NCBI GenBank assembly: GCA_965153455.1
Contig: OZ234503.1
Location: 3,596,001-3,660,000 of the forward strand
Source of the DNA: Sphagnum compactum
Taxonomy: Eukaryota; Bryophyta; Sphagnopsida; Sphagnales
Direction: 5' to 3'
Length of the DNA stretch: 64,000 nucleotides
A model generated the notes under the pieces. The model had not been told where the DNA came from. It searched no databases and saw nothing but the letters and a program-made list of their open reading frames with translations. Shown here in pieces: positions 46,518 to 59,800 of the stretch (within the stretch, counting starts at the first letter, position 1; each line of letters begins with the position of its first letter). The position numbers and the translations under genes are program-made.

Positions 46518-46905
46518 GGCACCCACTAGTTGATATGTCATGATGAATGGTAAGTGGTTAGGAGACAGTTTTCTGTTGGGTTCCAATTCCCTAGCTAACC
46601 ATGGTGGTTAGTTCAGTTGCCTTTTTTTTAAATTACCCACGTACTAATAACCCGTGAAGTGGGTTGTTAGTAGGTAGGTAGTAAAAACAGCACTTACCTA
46701 TGAATAAACTATAAACCATGTACTTACCTAGAAGTTACCTAACTTTCACCTATCTACCTATATGTAAGACCTATTTCTTACAAGAATTGGTTACCAAGGT
46801 GAAACTAAATATTAACTCAGTTGAGGTTCATCCACAAGTGAGTAATAACAGGCATCTAGTGGATGGTGCACTGGTGGGTGCTGGTTCAGTGTGGTGAACA
46901 AAGTG

Positions 46906-49824
46906 CACAAGTAATGTGCATGAACCCTGCCTGTAGTCCCAGTTTCAGTTTTATGGGTGGGTTTCAGTTCTTTTTTTCCTTCCCAATTTTTTTATATCGA
47001 ATTTTTTGCAAGATTTAACAAAAAAAAAACTAGTCAAATTTACAGTAGAAACAAAATTCATTTGCCAATTTCTGTGTTGAAAAATGTCAAATTTCACCAG
47101 AAAAAAAGGAAATAAATAACTAATCTTGGATGCAAAGAAATATTTCTGCAGAGTTACATACCAAGCACCAGTGGAACTGCTCTATGTGCATGGTAAGAGC
47201 AAGATGAACATTTTGATCATCTCCAAGGAAGTAAAGACCTTGTCTAACATCTGAAACTTGTTCTGTTGAAGTAAGAAAGACAGACGACTGTAATTACCTA
47301 GGCTGCTGGTTAGGCATTAATTTTATTTATTTTTGGAATTGCCAAAATATCTGAAAAATAGGTGCCTTCCATGCCAAAAATCCGAATGAAGCTCTCAAGC
47401 ATAATAGCTTCAATATTTAGTATATTGACCAATTGTAAATTATGATTATTTTTATTGCTAAACATACCTAACTGACAAAATCAAAATCAAAATAATTAGG
47501 CACCTTGGTTTATTGTGGGTAAAGATCTGCTCCAATTTTATTTTACTTTTTTTTCCATCATGCCCGACACATATAAGAGGAAAAATACAGGGGAAAATAC
47601 AGGGCATTTCAAAGAAGGAACACTCAACTGCCTTCATTTTAAAAAGTTGTTCCAGTTTTAAAAATGCTCCACAAACAACAATGAAGGAAAAAAAAATACT
47701 GAGCGATTAATTAATTAATTAATTCTGAAACATTCATTTCAACAAATGGAATATTCTAAATATTTGCTATTTTCCTTTACAATATTTTTCTGATTTCGAA
47801 GAAATAATTTTTGAAAATTTCAATATTTCTAAAATAATATAATTAGTGTCGAACTGGCCAAGGTACTTAGGTACTCTCTATGAAAAACAGAATGCCCCCT
47901 CCTCTCCCCTTTTCCTTTTTTACAGACATATTGGATGGTTGTCATTGGATAATATTAGGACACAAGGTTTTACATACGGTAAAGCCCTTGGCTTAAGGGT
48001 TTTATTGAAATTCAGACCAACGTGGCATGGGACTTTACTTATCGCAGTGTTATTTTTCGGGGGGTGAATTTTTGCCATTTAATGATTATTTTCAAAAAAA
48101 AATTCTGTTGGATATTTTTTTTTTTTCAAAAAAAATTTGTCATGTTTCTACACATTGTTCAAGCAAGAAGTTAGGATAGTAAATGATTTGAATAAATTTC
48201 TACTTTCATAGCTGGTATATAGCCAAAACATGGCTAAATCTCCTTGTGTATGATTGCCAAATGTGGCAACATCAGAAAATTGAAAAAATAAATAACAATG
48301 ACCTAGCCTAATATCAATCAACAATTGATGAATATGGGGTAATGTAAGTTGAGTACATTAAAACTAGGGCTTTATGCCTAGGGTAAAGCTTGAGGACGGG
48401 AATAAGGGCCACACAAGGCAAGCATGGGCCCCAATCCAATAAAGTGTACCCCCAAGGCTTTACCTACACAATGTAAAAACTGCCACTCTTTTTTCTTTTT
48501 TTGCAATCTCATGATACTTGGAGGTTCTCCATTGGGTGTCATGGGAAAAAACAGACAACCACCCGCATTTGAAAAAATGAAAATGCCTACCTCCATGGGT
48601 GGCATTATATTTTTTGAAGCACCCACCACAACATTATGCCTCGTAAGGTGCCTTGCAACGACACCAAGAAGAAAAAAACAAAAAGAAAAAAGCAACCAGG
48701 ATTTTATGAATCCTTTGATGCTCACTCACATCTAATTTTCCTTTGTTGGAACTCTTTGGCCTTCAGCACCACATCATTGCCATTGTTGCAAAAGCTCCAA
48801 CAGTTTGTCATGTTGCATCTCCTGCTCAATGACAGTGGGAGGAAATGCAGTCACTATTGCCCAAGGCCCCTCTTGCAGTGACAAAACCCTCCGAATTGGC
48901 TGCTGCTGAATTCCCATTCACAATCACGTTGCTCTCTGCAGATGGGGGGTGCCATTGTATGAACATACAAAAAACTGTTACCAAAGCTTGAAAAAACTGC
49001 ACAAATTAAAGAATTTCAACTCACTCAGACAATGCATGTGAGAAATGATCCAAGAAGACAAAACAACCAATTCTCAAAACCAGAAGCACAAATTCTTCCA
49101 GCTTCAAATCACAAAGATCTATAGGCGCTCAATGTTACTGCAAACAGCTTCAAATTTCTAGCGGGTTTACACAAATCTTTATCTGAAAAATCTGGACTTG
49201 TTCTGGAAAATCTGGCCCATTCTGAAACTGGAATCCACCCTCTCTATTACATGACATGACAGCAGAGAAAATGGATTTTGTTTTTGGCTTTGAGACTCTC
49301 ATGACTCCCAAGTGAGTTTATGTAAATCGCTTAAAGGCCATTGGGGGGACCCAAGCTCCAATTCGCCATGGCCCATGAGCCAGGTCTGATCAATGGCCGA
49401 TATTCTTACATAAAGCCCTGCTGTTTTAGGGTTTAGGGTTTGAGCTGGATATGCTCAACCAAATTAGCTTCTCATCCACTGACACAAGGGTTACAATTTC
49501 AGTAGTTAGGAAATTTCAGCCGGTACCCCAGAGAAGAGAAGGCTTGTGAAAATTACAGGTTCCAATTCTCGCATAACATTTTAAGAACTAAACCAGTTCT
49601 CAAAAAAAAACCATTCTTCATAAAAAAGAATTGACCAAGGTATCAAACTTTTGAAAAACAAAATTCAACTAATTCTCTAAGTGCTGATTCTCACAAATTG
49701 AAAGACCAGTCAATTCTCAAAGGTGATTTTCAGAAGTCAATTATTAAAAGTTCGATAATTTCAGAAAACATTTTTCATTCTTTTTAATTTCCAAAATGAC
49801 CTAAAATAGTAAAAATAACAAAGA

Positions 49825-49825
<1 letters not shown>
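46906..49825. other. spacer, nothing firmly identified
   Basis: Short frames without domains. A possible small inverted-repeat element runs from 47978 (ggtaaagcccttgg) to 48467 (ccaaggctttacc). A telobox-like TTTAGGGTTTAGGGTTT lies at 49425-49441, ~55 bases from GGCCCA words. These are promoter-like motifs but no gene is attached. Confidence 0.35.

Positions 49826-49858
<33 letters not shown>
49826..49858. repeat. TA dinucleotide microsatellite
   Basis: About 15 TA units following GTG; immediately downstream of the hAT transposase remnant on its strand. Confidence 0.9.
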
Positions 49859-49862
<4 letters not shown>

Positions 49863-49929
49863 ATTTTTCTTCCATAATTTAATATGTTCATAACTTTGTC
49901 TTGTTCAAATGAACTTCCAAATTGTTATA

Positions 49930-52085
49930 ATTGTTCTTCTAATTTTAGGTTATTTTCAATTAACTCCACCAAATTAAAAGGTGATTTGTAGTCAGTGTTT
50001 AAATCATTAGGCCAATTTTTATTCACAAATATCAAGTTTTCTAAATTGGCCATTTGTAAATGACATCTTAAATTTGTTAGTATGTTGACCTTTCTATCTC
50101 AATTTGAAATCTTATAATGTCTAATATTTGGCAGGCCAAAAAAGCAACAATGGGAAACATGGGTTTGTGTTTCTCCCACCACTAAAAAGGGCATTTGCTA
50201 TCCTTGACATCCATTTGGTATTTTTAAAATTTTGCAACCCTCTACCCACAAGCTCTTTCAGTGGTTCATTGGTGCTATTAGTTTACTAAAAAAAAATCTA
50301 ATTGTAATCTTCTTCAACCATTGGATTTACACAACCGATTTCAAATTCTTACATAAGATGTAAATGATTATGGCATTTGATAAACATGAGACACAAGGAT
50401 CTTCTGTCATATTTCTCAACAATAACCACACCTTCTTCAGATCCAATATAAGAGAATACTAGGCGAAGGTTTAAACCTAGGGTCCAATATCAAAAACATG
50501 TGGGTTTTTTTGCATCATATTTCATTAGAAAGGAGAAGAAAGACTCGAACAACCCCAAAACCTCCTTTTTCATGTTAGAGGCTAGCAAAAATAATTCATG
50601 AACAACCCCAAAAACATCATTTATCAAATTGACTACGATTGTTGGGGTTTCAGTTTTTCCTTCAATTTCAAACACAATATTATTGTAGAATGCAATGCAT
50701 CACTCAACAACTAGTGGCATCAAATTAATTCACAACAGAAGGGTGAAAGCACAATCAAGTATAGACAAAAAGTAATCTAAGAAGTTGCAATCATATTTTT
50801 ACATATAAATGCAAGAAAATAGAGTTGAAACCTTTTCAATCATTACCAAACCATTGTGATGTTAAATATTAAGTTTATAGTAAGTTGTATACAAAATTTG
50901 AAAAACTTTAATGTATTAAAAGTAGGTTGAAAATATTTTTGAAATTAATTGGTGGAATTGTGTTTAAAATATTTTTACATTAAAAGAATGATACATAATT
51001 ACTTTTACATTGGAAGTTGAAAGTGCATAAGTAAATTTTAAATTGCATTAGCCAAGAAAGTAGAAAAATGCAATATTTTGTTTACTTATTTGCTTTTCTT
51101 TTTTTTTTGTTTACACTACCTTTGAAAAAAAATTGAAATTACTTGCATTTTCTAACAATCTATTAAAATCTATGTTAAACATGTGATTTTTCAATATCAT
51201 TGACATAAATTCAAAGAACATGTTCATGTTAATCATTGAAATAGGTTAAGGCTAAGGTTTAATTTATAATTATTGTATATTTTTCTTAACAAGGATCATG
51301 AAATGTATACTTGATTGTGCTTTCACCCATAAACACTCACAACTAGGAAAGGCGGTCAATAATTATTTGAGAAATGTGTCATGTAAAAAAAAAACATTCT
51401 TCCATAAATTATGATAAAAATTTGTTCGCTATAACAAAGGGTGATAACATTCCAAAATTGTAGAGTTTCTTGGAACATAAAAACTTTAGAGGTAAACCTA
51501 CAAACAAAATTTAACATTCATTCTTAATATTTTCAAATTATAATTCAAATAAAAAACCTAAAATGTGAATGATCTACGTTCAAATAAAGATCGCAAAATG
51601 ATTGTTAAAAAAAATTTAAGTGAAAAATAATTACCTTGTCTTAACTAGAGTGTTTTTTTTTTTTGGTACGAATATAACATTATTTAAAGGCCTTGTTTCA
51701 TTTTTGTTTTCATTTTCCAAATATCTTAAACTAAGTTGTACATTTTTGCAAATTTGATCAAACATACTTAATAAAAACATACTTGAGATTTTGACACACT
51801 TTCTCATTTATTGTTACATATTAACAAGCTTTAGAAAAACCATGGCCAAAATAAGAACCTTGAAAGCTTTCTTCCAAACCCAGACATTCATGACTCATAA
51901 TAAACTTTAAAATAATTGTCATAACATTCATATTTGACCCCTCATCTTTTACATAAGCAAAAATAATTTTCCTTGACCTGTATTCATCCAAAAATTTTAT
52001 CAATTTTCTTATTATAAGGCTTGACCAATAATTTATATTGCCTCAAACAAACCAATAGTGACATGTTTTGGCTACCAATTAGCCT
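49930..52085 (-). pseudogene. hAT-type transposase, broken and split by an insertion
   Basis: Minus-strand pieces in correct order: HVTIGLFEA (near 52050), IKFLDEYRSRKIIFAYVKDE and LEESFQGSYFGHGFSKAC (52003-51821), CQNLKYV, VGLPLKFLCSKKLYN (near 51490), then after an interrupting insertion INDVFGVVHELFLLASNMKK and SFLMKYDAKK (50620-50500), LRLVFSYIGSEEGVVIVEKY (near 50440), LKELVGRGLQNFK (near 50250), and finally the hATC-type tail NLENLIFVNKNWPNDL (near 50035). Many stops and frameshifts; terminal repeats were not found. The assignment rests on the overall order and the C-terminal dimerisation-like block. Confidence 0.65.
50741..51328. mobile_element. 588-bp inverted-repeat element inserted in the hAT remnant
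   Basis: Perfect 23-bp termini: GGGTGAAAGCACAATCAAGT(ATA) at 50741-50763 and its inverse at 51306-51328. The interior is AT-rich and non-coding. It separates the N- and C-terminal halves of the hAT transposase, so it is younger than that element. A related single terminus is at 57094. No clear target duplication. Confidence 0.75.
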
Positions 52086-53490
52086 TTTAAAAATATATTA
52101 CAAGAGCAAAAATGTCATGTGCACCTTGAAGCATCCAAAAAATCAAAACTTGATGTTGCAATATAGCATTATGCTAATTCTAACATAACATACTTTTGTT
52201 TTGTTTTCTCTGCCAGATTAAGCAACATTTATCAAGAAAAAAAATTACCAAAGGAAAAATCACTCAAGGACATAAATGCAATGCAAGAAGTTTCATCCAA
52301 ATACTTCCCACACACTAGATTGGTAAGTGATTTGTGACAATCAAAAGGCTTAAGTCTTGCAATAAAATATTTTGCTACACATCACCCTTTTTTCAAGGAT
52401 CTTTTTTAGCAAAAAGATTTGAAATTCTTCCACCAAACATATTAGGCATATTTTTTGTTCGTTTCCTTTAAACAAATTTTCTTAATCAATTATTGACCTC
52501 CTCTTCAAAAAATTTGCAATAAGGCCATGGTCTACATTCAAATGATTGTTGAAAGTTGTTATAATTTCATTTGTTTTGTAATATGAAATTAAGCCTTTTC
52601 TTGTTTGAATTATGGGATTTGATGCAATGATGTCCAAGACTATTATAACAAAGAATACAATGCATCATTTGAAGATTGTTCCAATCAATTTCTTTGTTAT
52701 TGGTAACACAAAAAAAAAACCCCCAACAAAGTGGATTTATACCATGAGGAGATTCAATTATCTAAACATGTAACTTTTAAAAGTTCATTTTCATTATTTA
52801 TTCTTCATTTTCAAAAACTCTACTACTCGGATCATTTTCAAATGTTTCTTCCATAGAAACATGTTTCATATTTTAGTTAAAATTATGTTTTCATTTTCAT
52901 TTGACAATTCCATTTTTCAACAAATTTTCATAGGTGTTACTCAACAAAAGTGGAGAAATTTAAAAAAAAGATTATTTTGCCAAGGTATGTGTTTAATTTT
53001 TTACTTGCAAATTGATTCAACTATCTAAAGCCTACAATAAAACTCAAAACATTTACAAATGTTAAGATAACTCATTTAGCCCTCCTCTCTTCATGTAGAA
53101 AGCGAATATGCAATAAAATGTAATTTAATGCAAAAGAACAAATGTATGAATCATGAAAACAACTAACATATTTCCTAATATTATAATGCTACCAAGTTTA
53201 ATAACAAACAAATATTGAACTTGGAACACTAAAAAATGTTTCACCAAAATAAATGGAAAGATAAACATTAACATCCAAACCAAAAAACACAAAATTTCAA
53301 GCAATTTGAAAATCTTACCTAAGAAAACAACTCAATGTTGGATCCAAGCTACTCACTCCCCAACATATGTAAAATGCATGGGGGGAAGTACCAAACTCGC
53401 AAGCAACAACAAGAAAACCCAAGCATCACACATGGGAACTAGTCAAAAAGGTTCATAAGCTTGGAAGATTCAAGTACTAGTAAGAAGAGT
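52086..53490. other. spacer, nothing identified
   Basis: AT-rich; the 52,090-52,600 part may be further degraded N-terminal hAT sequence. Confidence 0.35.
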
Positions 53491-53695
53491 GAACAACAAC
53501 ACAAGAGGACTCAATCAACAACCAAAATGAATTATATGCTGCTGAACAACAATGCAAAAAGACTCAAACAACAAAATTACGAAAGGACTTGAACAACAAC
53601 ACAAAAAGACCTTAACAACAAGAGTCCAATTGTTCATTGTTGAACAATAATGCAAGAGGACCCGAACAATAGCAACACAAAAGAACTCAAGTAGT
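53491..53695. repeat. ~50-bp minisatellite, four copies
   Basis: GAACAACAACACAAGAGGAC-type units begin near 53491, 53543, 53590 and 53643, with smaller CAACAA words in between. Diverged copies. Confidence 0.65.
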
Positions 53696-55789
53696 TCAGT
53701 AACACAAATATGTTGATGCAATAATACCTAATCAAGCAAAAAAACTCAACTTACAAACTCACATAGCTCTAACCTTTAACTTTTAACCTCTAATGCAATA
53801 AATAAATAAAATTTGATTAACAAAAGTGGGGCCCAATCTTTTTATATTTTTTTTAGAGAATAAAGAAGAATGAAGAAGTTCAACCCTCAACTCTTAATGG
53901 ATCTAGAGGCGTTACCTAAAACTTGAAACCATGTGATGTTTTTCTTTTGGAAACCTCGGTTGTGAATGTGCCACCTAAAATCTAAAATGTCAAGAATTTT
54001 TTTCTTTTGGAAATTTAATATCAATGATTATGGAGGTGTCGCTTGAAATTTGAAACCCTATAAATTTTTATTTGGAAACCTAGGATCAATGACTAAATAT
54101 TATACCTTTTTATTTAAATATCATGTTATGCTATCATTTTATAAAATCTAAATGAAAGGGCAAGGTCTCAAGGGTTGGTTTTCACCCTAGTGAAACCTTG
54201 CGGGTGAATATCAACTTGAATATCATTATAAGTGATATTGAATGGTTTTCTTGATGAGAACGGCCTACATTTTTGTCCAATTTTCATTTCATTTCTTATG
54301 TTTGCCCAACATTAGTTCTACCAAATGGACGTCGACTGGAGAATAAATCACATGGAATCACATGGCCAAAAACCTCTGAATAGTACATTATGCATTAGAA
54401 AATGAACCATGGTCCATTCATTTTCCAAAATAAACCTTTTTTGAGTTAATGCCCATTACCTATCAATATTGGCATGCCCCCTTTTTAAGAATAGTTCCAC
54501 TCATGCCAACATTTGGGTAGCAGTGGTTGAGAATTCATTTGTGGGTATGTTTTAGTGTAATGTGGGCATTAGTTCCGCAGAAAGAAAGTCATTTGTTTAA
54601 TTTTTTCTTTCCATGACTAAATTATACTTCAAAGCCATATGCAATAATTAGGGATCCAATTAGTGAACTTCACTAGCCTGCCATCTGATAATTTCAGACA
54701 TCAATTTCTTCACCAATTCCTAAACATCCTACAGTTGTAATTTATGCCAGTTCTATATCTGGACTTCCAAGTTCCAAACCTGGGACTCCTTCACACTCCA
54801 ACAAACCCATGAACTAAAGTCAGATCCTTCATTACAAAGTCTTTTATAAAATGAACCCTACCCTTTATTGCAAAATGGAGGCAGAAACCGCATGCAAAGC
54901 ATCAGCACAATAATAGCATAATAACACTTGGCTTGGGTTCAAAAGGCTCTGAATGTTGTGCATTAGATGGGTGATGACATAAGCAATGAAACCACCACTG
55001 TAGTCTCTTCTGCAACATATAAAGCTCTAATAAATGTCATTGATTGATGTTGTGATAGAGAGAACTGCTAGAATCCAATTGTGTATTGACAAAAGTGAAA
55101 ACAACTTGATGTGGCAACATTCTAGCAAAGTTTTCTTGTATATGAACTTTTGGCAATAGGAGCAACATGCATTCTCACAAGTCAAGCCTCGTAGACAGTT
55201 GCCTGGAATCCAAACCAGCAGAGAGGATTGCACTGGAGAGTCTAAGTCACCTTGCAATGGTTAATTTTCATCAGCATACAGTTGTAATCACAAGTAGTCA
55301 TGGTGCACATGCAATGTAAAAGCCATGGGCACAATGGTGCAAAACAGTGCAATGTAAAAGCCATATAAGAGCATTTGTAAGGATATGGACTTGCTACAGC
55401 TAAAGCTTCATCAAGAACTCACCATATTCACTGTTCGCAGCGTTGTCCAATTCATTGAGCATTTTCATGCTACTTTCTTCTGGAGCTTCCCCCACTATGA
55501 TTTTCCTCCACTTCCTCCTCAAGTCTTCCTCAGCAGTCAGTCTTCCTTCCTCACCCTCATTAAACAGTCCTTTGTTGAGGCATGAATGTTTGGAAGATTA
55601 GTCTGGCAGCTCAAATTTTGGGCAATAATGCATCCTGAGTTTCTTTTTCATATCTGAAGAAATGGGAAGACTCAGTTACAATGTTGGAGTGCTGGCCAGC
55701 ACTCAAGAGACAAAGCCTTGAAAATACAAGTTCAACAAAATTGGTGACCCATACTATGGATAGAATTAGGGCTTAGGGGCACATTGGAT
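53696..55789. other. spacer with a short degenerate repeat
   Basis: Three diverged ~66-bp units with 'tttttcttttggaaac(c)t' and 'aa(a/t)cttgaaacc' words lie at 53,915-54,090. Otherwise no gene or domain. Confidence 0.4.
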
Positions 55790-57080
55790 GTGAATTAAAA
55801 GATGGCATCATAACCTACATGTCACTATTCCCAAAGGGTTGTGTTAAGGATTTTGAAAAAGACAACTTTGATCCAAAGGTCATAGAGGATTTTTTTTATA
55901 GGTTTCACATTTGTTGTGCATTCATTTGGAGATATGGATGATGATATGGGGGGGCCTTAGGTCTATTAAATATTGTTTTTCTAAATAAATGGATGCCATT
56001 TCACTTGGGGAATAAAATTTTGCTTCCACGCCTAAATGCACGTTATAGACCAAGATGCAAAAAAACCCAACTTTTAACCCTTGGTGGGCATTTGAGCTCC
56101 TATTTCAACATTTGGAACATGATGCATTGGAGGCTTATAAAAGTTGGTTGGAATGGGTTACGGTTCACATAATACTCCAAGATGTAGGTTCACAATATTA
56201 AACATGATGCGTGGAGCTCATGATAACTTCCAAGGAGGGAATAATGTTGTTGGGGGCAACCATGCCAATACCCAATCAACAAATAACATTAGGTTTCAAA
56301 ATGATTCAATAGATAATTCCTCCTTTAGCCAAGGTTTGGGTGTTGTGGCTTGTGTGGACCCATCATATTTCATGTCTTTAATGTCATAAATTTTCCAAGC
56401 AACATTGGGTGCCATTACAACCATTAGTGATCCACCACCATTTGACCCATTGGACCAAAATTTTCAACTTTTGGAATTGGAGTATAGAGGCATTGTAGAG
56501 ATAAAATGCAAAAGATCCAAGAATTCCAATGTGAAAATGACGATATTCCATACACCATATACACAAGGTTGGCACAATTTGTTAAGGAAAGTAGTGATGC
56601 CTTCATGAAATGACATTTGGTGTAGTTGTACATGTCTAAGTAGGACAAAAAGGTGCAAAGGATGGCATAACTTCAACTCATCATAAATCATGAGGGTGTG
56701 TCAAATTGGGAAAAACATTGCATATTGTGGAAAAGATTGACCAACGATTTTGCATGATGGAAGTTGGTAAACTTGCCATCACCATGGCCAGCTAGAAGGA
56801 TTTCAAGAAGGAAAAATCAACAGCCATTTAGAGTGGGAAGTTTAACAGGTGTCAAAAGGGGGGTCAATATGGACATTCCCCATCCTTTTCAACAGAACAA
56901 GGCCAAGGGGTTATGTTCTAGACTTGGGAAAGTCCTCATGTAAAGAAGGAATGCCCCAACAAGGGCAAAACATCTACAACCAAACCCACATTTTCAAATA
57001 CCAAAGAATGTGAGCATTGTGGTGTTGAAGTCATGACATTGACCATTGTTACTCATTGCATGTAGAATTTTGTTTTAACA
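55790..57080 (+). pseudogene. retrotransposon gag-like region, heavily decayed
   Basis: Short plus-strand pieces suggest gag: GIITYMSLFPKGCVKDFEKD near 55830, QFVKESSDAFMK near 56575, VGKLAITMA near 56765, and toward the end a zinc-knuckle-like set of Cys/His (CQKGGQYGH, HVKKECP, ECEHCG near 56840-57020). Many frameshifts, no protease or pol, no LTRs defined. Confidence 0.4.
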
Positions 57081-57752
57081 AATCTACCAAAGGGTGAAAG
57101 CATGATAAAGTATTAAAAAAAAGTAATTATCTCCAAAGTAGTCAAAAAATAGTCTAGTTTTTGACAAAAGTAGAAAAAAGTATATTGAAAATAATTTAAA
57201 ATAACATAATAAAAGCATGGTGCCTTTCTTTGAGTTTATAACAAAGTGATTACAAAATTTAAGAAATTTTGACAATATAACAATAGATAACAAGTAGGTT
57301 TGAAAATGACTAATCAAATTGAGTTTCAAACTTACTTTTCCATTAGAAGTTTGGTGTATTCTACTATAACATTTAAATGTTGAGAACTTACAAGTACACT
57401 TTAGAGTTACATCATGTTGAAAATGAAAAAAATTCAAAAATTCATCTACTTTCAAAAGACTCTTAAAATATTTTTAAAATATGATTTTTCTCACCAAATA
57501 CCCAAATTTTTTTATTGAACCTGAAATGAATAATGCTACTTGTCATGTGATTTGCATGTTTGAAGATCTCGACAATTATGTAGGTTCTTGAAACAATAAT
57601 TTGAAAGAACTAAGATGGGCAGGTTCTTGAAAAAAAAGTAATACCCAAGCAACACTGGTTGAAAGTTGAAACAGGGTTGCAGCAGTATGGGATATCATCC
57701 CCCACCAACCATGGCATCAAATCTCACCTCTCATTCTCTGGTTCTGAAGAGA
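57081..57752. other. spacer containing a lone inverted-repeat-element end
   Basis: GGGTGAAAGCATGATAAAGT at 57094 matches the terminus of the 588-bp element at 50741, but no inverted partner is seen. 'gcaacactgg' at 57645-57656 resembles the tip of the MITE in the foldback arms. Confidence 0.4.
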
Positions 57753-58090
57753 GGCCAGAGTGAACCAGCAGCCACCAATGCACCAGTTGGCCGTTCTGTC
57801 CACTGGATGCCTTGCGTTTTTTCATTTGGCGCCGGATGGGGTTCATGACAGTCCATTTCTTTTTGCTGCTGGCCATTGTACTTTCTTTTTTTTGGTTCTT
57901 CGTCGTTACTCCCTAGACCTGACTCACACATAGCTACCCTGCTCACTTTTCTACTTTCATAAGTATTGCACCAACCTTGGTACCTTATTTATTATCCCCT
58001 ACTGACACAGCTACCCTAATAACTAGTTATCCTATTGACCTAGCTACTGTACTAACCACCTACCCTACTAACCTAGCTACCCTATTAATT

Positions 58091-58530
58091 ACCCTAAACC
58101 CTAAATGCAATACCTGCATACCCAAAATATGCATGTGGGGTTTAAGCCTTCTTTATACGAAAACCCTACCTTAAATGCAATACCTACATTTTGGGCCATT
58201 TCGAAAGTACGCATGTGGGGTTTAAGCATCTTTATACGAAGATCCTACCCTAAATGCAATACCTGCATTTTGGGTCACACCAAAAATACGCATGTGGGGT
58301 TTAAGCCTTCTTTATACGAAGATCCTACCCTAAATGCAATACTTACATTTTGGGCCATTTTGAAAGTACGCATGTGGGGTTTAAGCATCTTTATACGAAG
58401 ATCCTACCCTAAATGCAATACCTGCATTTTGGGTCACACCAAAAATACGCATGTGGGGTTTAAGCCTTCTTTAAATGAAGATCCTACCCTAAATGTAATA
58501 CTTACATTTTGGGTCACTCCAAAATAATTA
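58091..58530 (+). repeat. 80-bp tandem array starting in telomere-like sequence
   Basis: The block (C)CCTAAATGCAATAC recurs at about 58100, 58170, 58250, 58330, 58410 and 58490. Two unit types alternate (one with 'gggtcacaccaaaaatacgc', one with 'gggccatttt/cgaaagtacgc'), giving a 160-bp higher order. The array begins with ACCCTAAACCCTAAA (58091-58105), two plant telomere units. The long open frame across it is a by-product. Confidence 0.85.
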
Positions 58531-59499
58531 GTTAATTTCAAATTAATATGCTAACAAAGGTGTGTATAGAGGTTAGGGTTGTTGATTAGGAATTCCATGA
58601 TTCTTACTTTGTTTCATGAATTTGAAAAGAGGTTGTATTGTTTGTGGAACAAATAATACAATGACAATTGTGATCAAGTTTATCTTGGTGTAGGAATTTT
58701 TCATGAAAAAGTTGAACTTACAATCTATAACATGGAATAATTATCTTAAATAGTGATTTCAATAACTTATTAAAACAAAAATATACTTAAGTTAATCAAT
58801 CAAATATCAAATTAATCAATCTGATTTTTAGATCCAACTTTTTATTATCCAAGTAAATAAAGTTAAGCCAAATGATTAGTTAATTATTTCAAATAAATAA
58901 ATGATTATCTAATTCTTGATAATTAATCATCTAAATTATCTGAAATAATGGTCTATTAATTATTTAATTATATGACAAAATTTCTTGATAATACATTAAT
59001 TATCAGAAAGATTTTATATTAAATTAAGGGGAAATTTTTTGGGTTTAGACATATGTGAAACAATACAATCTCATTCTATATTTTCTTCAACAAATAGATT
59101 GGGAAAATTAGGTTGGAGTTATCACACAAAGGTAAGAAACAAACCTTATGTGAAAACCCAACCTTGAATGCAATACAAAGTTTGTTGAGATCAAAACATA
59201 AAAAGTTCAAGCTTAAAATTTCTTCAAAGATGTTCATTTTTTCTTCCCCCCTTTTAAAGTTGTATACTGATTTCAAAAAACATAAATATAAAGTCTCAAA
59301 TTTAATAAGATTTTAAACTATGTTTTAAAAAAAATCAAAGCACATAAATTTCTACTTTTTCTTTCATGTTTCACATAATAATAAAAATGATCTCTCCCAC
59401 ATATTAATCCTATGTTTGATTGAAATTTTATTATATACTTTTATGATATATAATAAATAAATTCTTGGTTAAAATAATCATATAGTGGGTCAAAATTAT

Positions 59500-59800
59500 A
59501 CGAAACCTTAACCCTAAATGCAATAGCCATATTCAAGTTCATTTCAAAATAACCCATAGGTGAATAAGGTAAAACCTACAATGAAAGGGCAACCTTAAAT
59601 GTAATACCCACATGTAAGGTCGCTTTGAAATACCCAATATGTAGTTTGGGTGCTCCTTTGAATGAACACCAAGGCCTAGATGCAATACTTACATGTAAGT
59701 TCATACTGAAATAATCCATAGGTGATTGAGGCAAACCTTATGTGAAGACCCTAAACCCTAAATGCAATACCCGCATGTAATGTCAATTCAAAATAACTAA
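59500..59800 (+). repeat. diverged ~83-bp units related to the 80-bp array
   Basis: About four copies of '(c)taaatg(c/t)aatac(c)(c/t)(a/g)catgtaa' followed by 'tcaaaataacccatagg(t)' near 59510, 59605, 59675 and 59755. Contains another CCCTAAACCCTAAA (59749-59762). Shares the TGCAATACC core with the array at 58.1-58.5 kb. Confidence 0.65.

Larger units (their letters stand above)
40898..46896. mobile_element. 6.0-kb Mutator-like element carrying a nested foldback structure
   Basis: Termini are inverted and match family A: left GGCCACACTGAACCAACA, right (inverted) CACCACACTGAACCAGCA, both continuing into CC(A/T)CCAGTGCACCAT. A perfect 9-bp target duplication AACAAAGTG flanks it at 40889-40897 and 46897-46905, the Mutator hallmark. 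Inside, from left: 66-bp array A, a 37-bp duplication (41279-41353), foldback arm (41352-41803), a core with PIF1-like helicase remains and array B, the second arm (44895-45354), a GC-rich patch, AT-rich DNA, array C, and a right end related to the MITE at 243-588. No MURA-like transposase was recognised. Confidence 0.85.

Noticed and set aside
47978-48467. A 490-bp inverted-repeat element with GGTAAAGCCC-type ends
   Set aside because: Only ~13 matching terminal bases, no flank duplication, and a third similar word inside; kept only as a remark in the spacer entry.
58091-58105. Chromosome end or interstitial telomere
   Set aside because: Only two telomere units are present, within a transposon-internal array.
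58105-58527. 140-codon frame with internal peptide repeats
   Set aside because: It follows the 80-bp array exactly; the amino-acid repeats reflect the DNA unit and no start context or domain is present.
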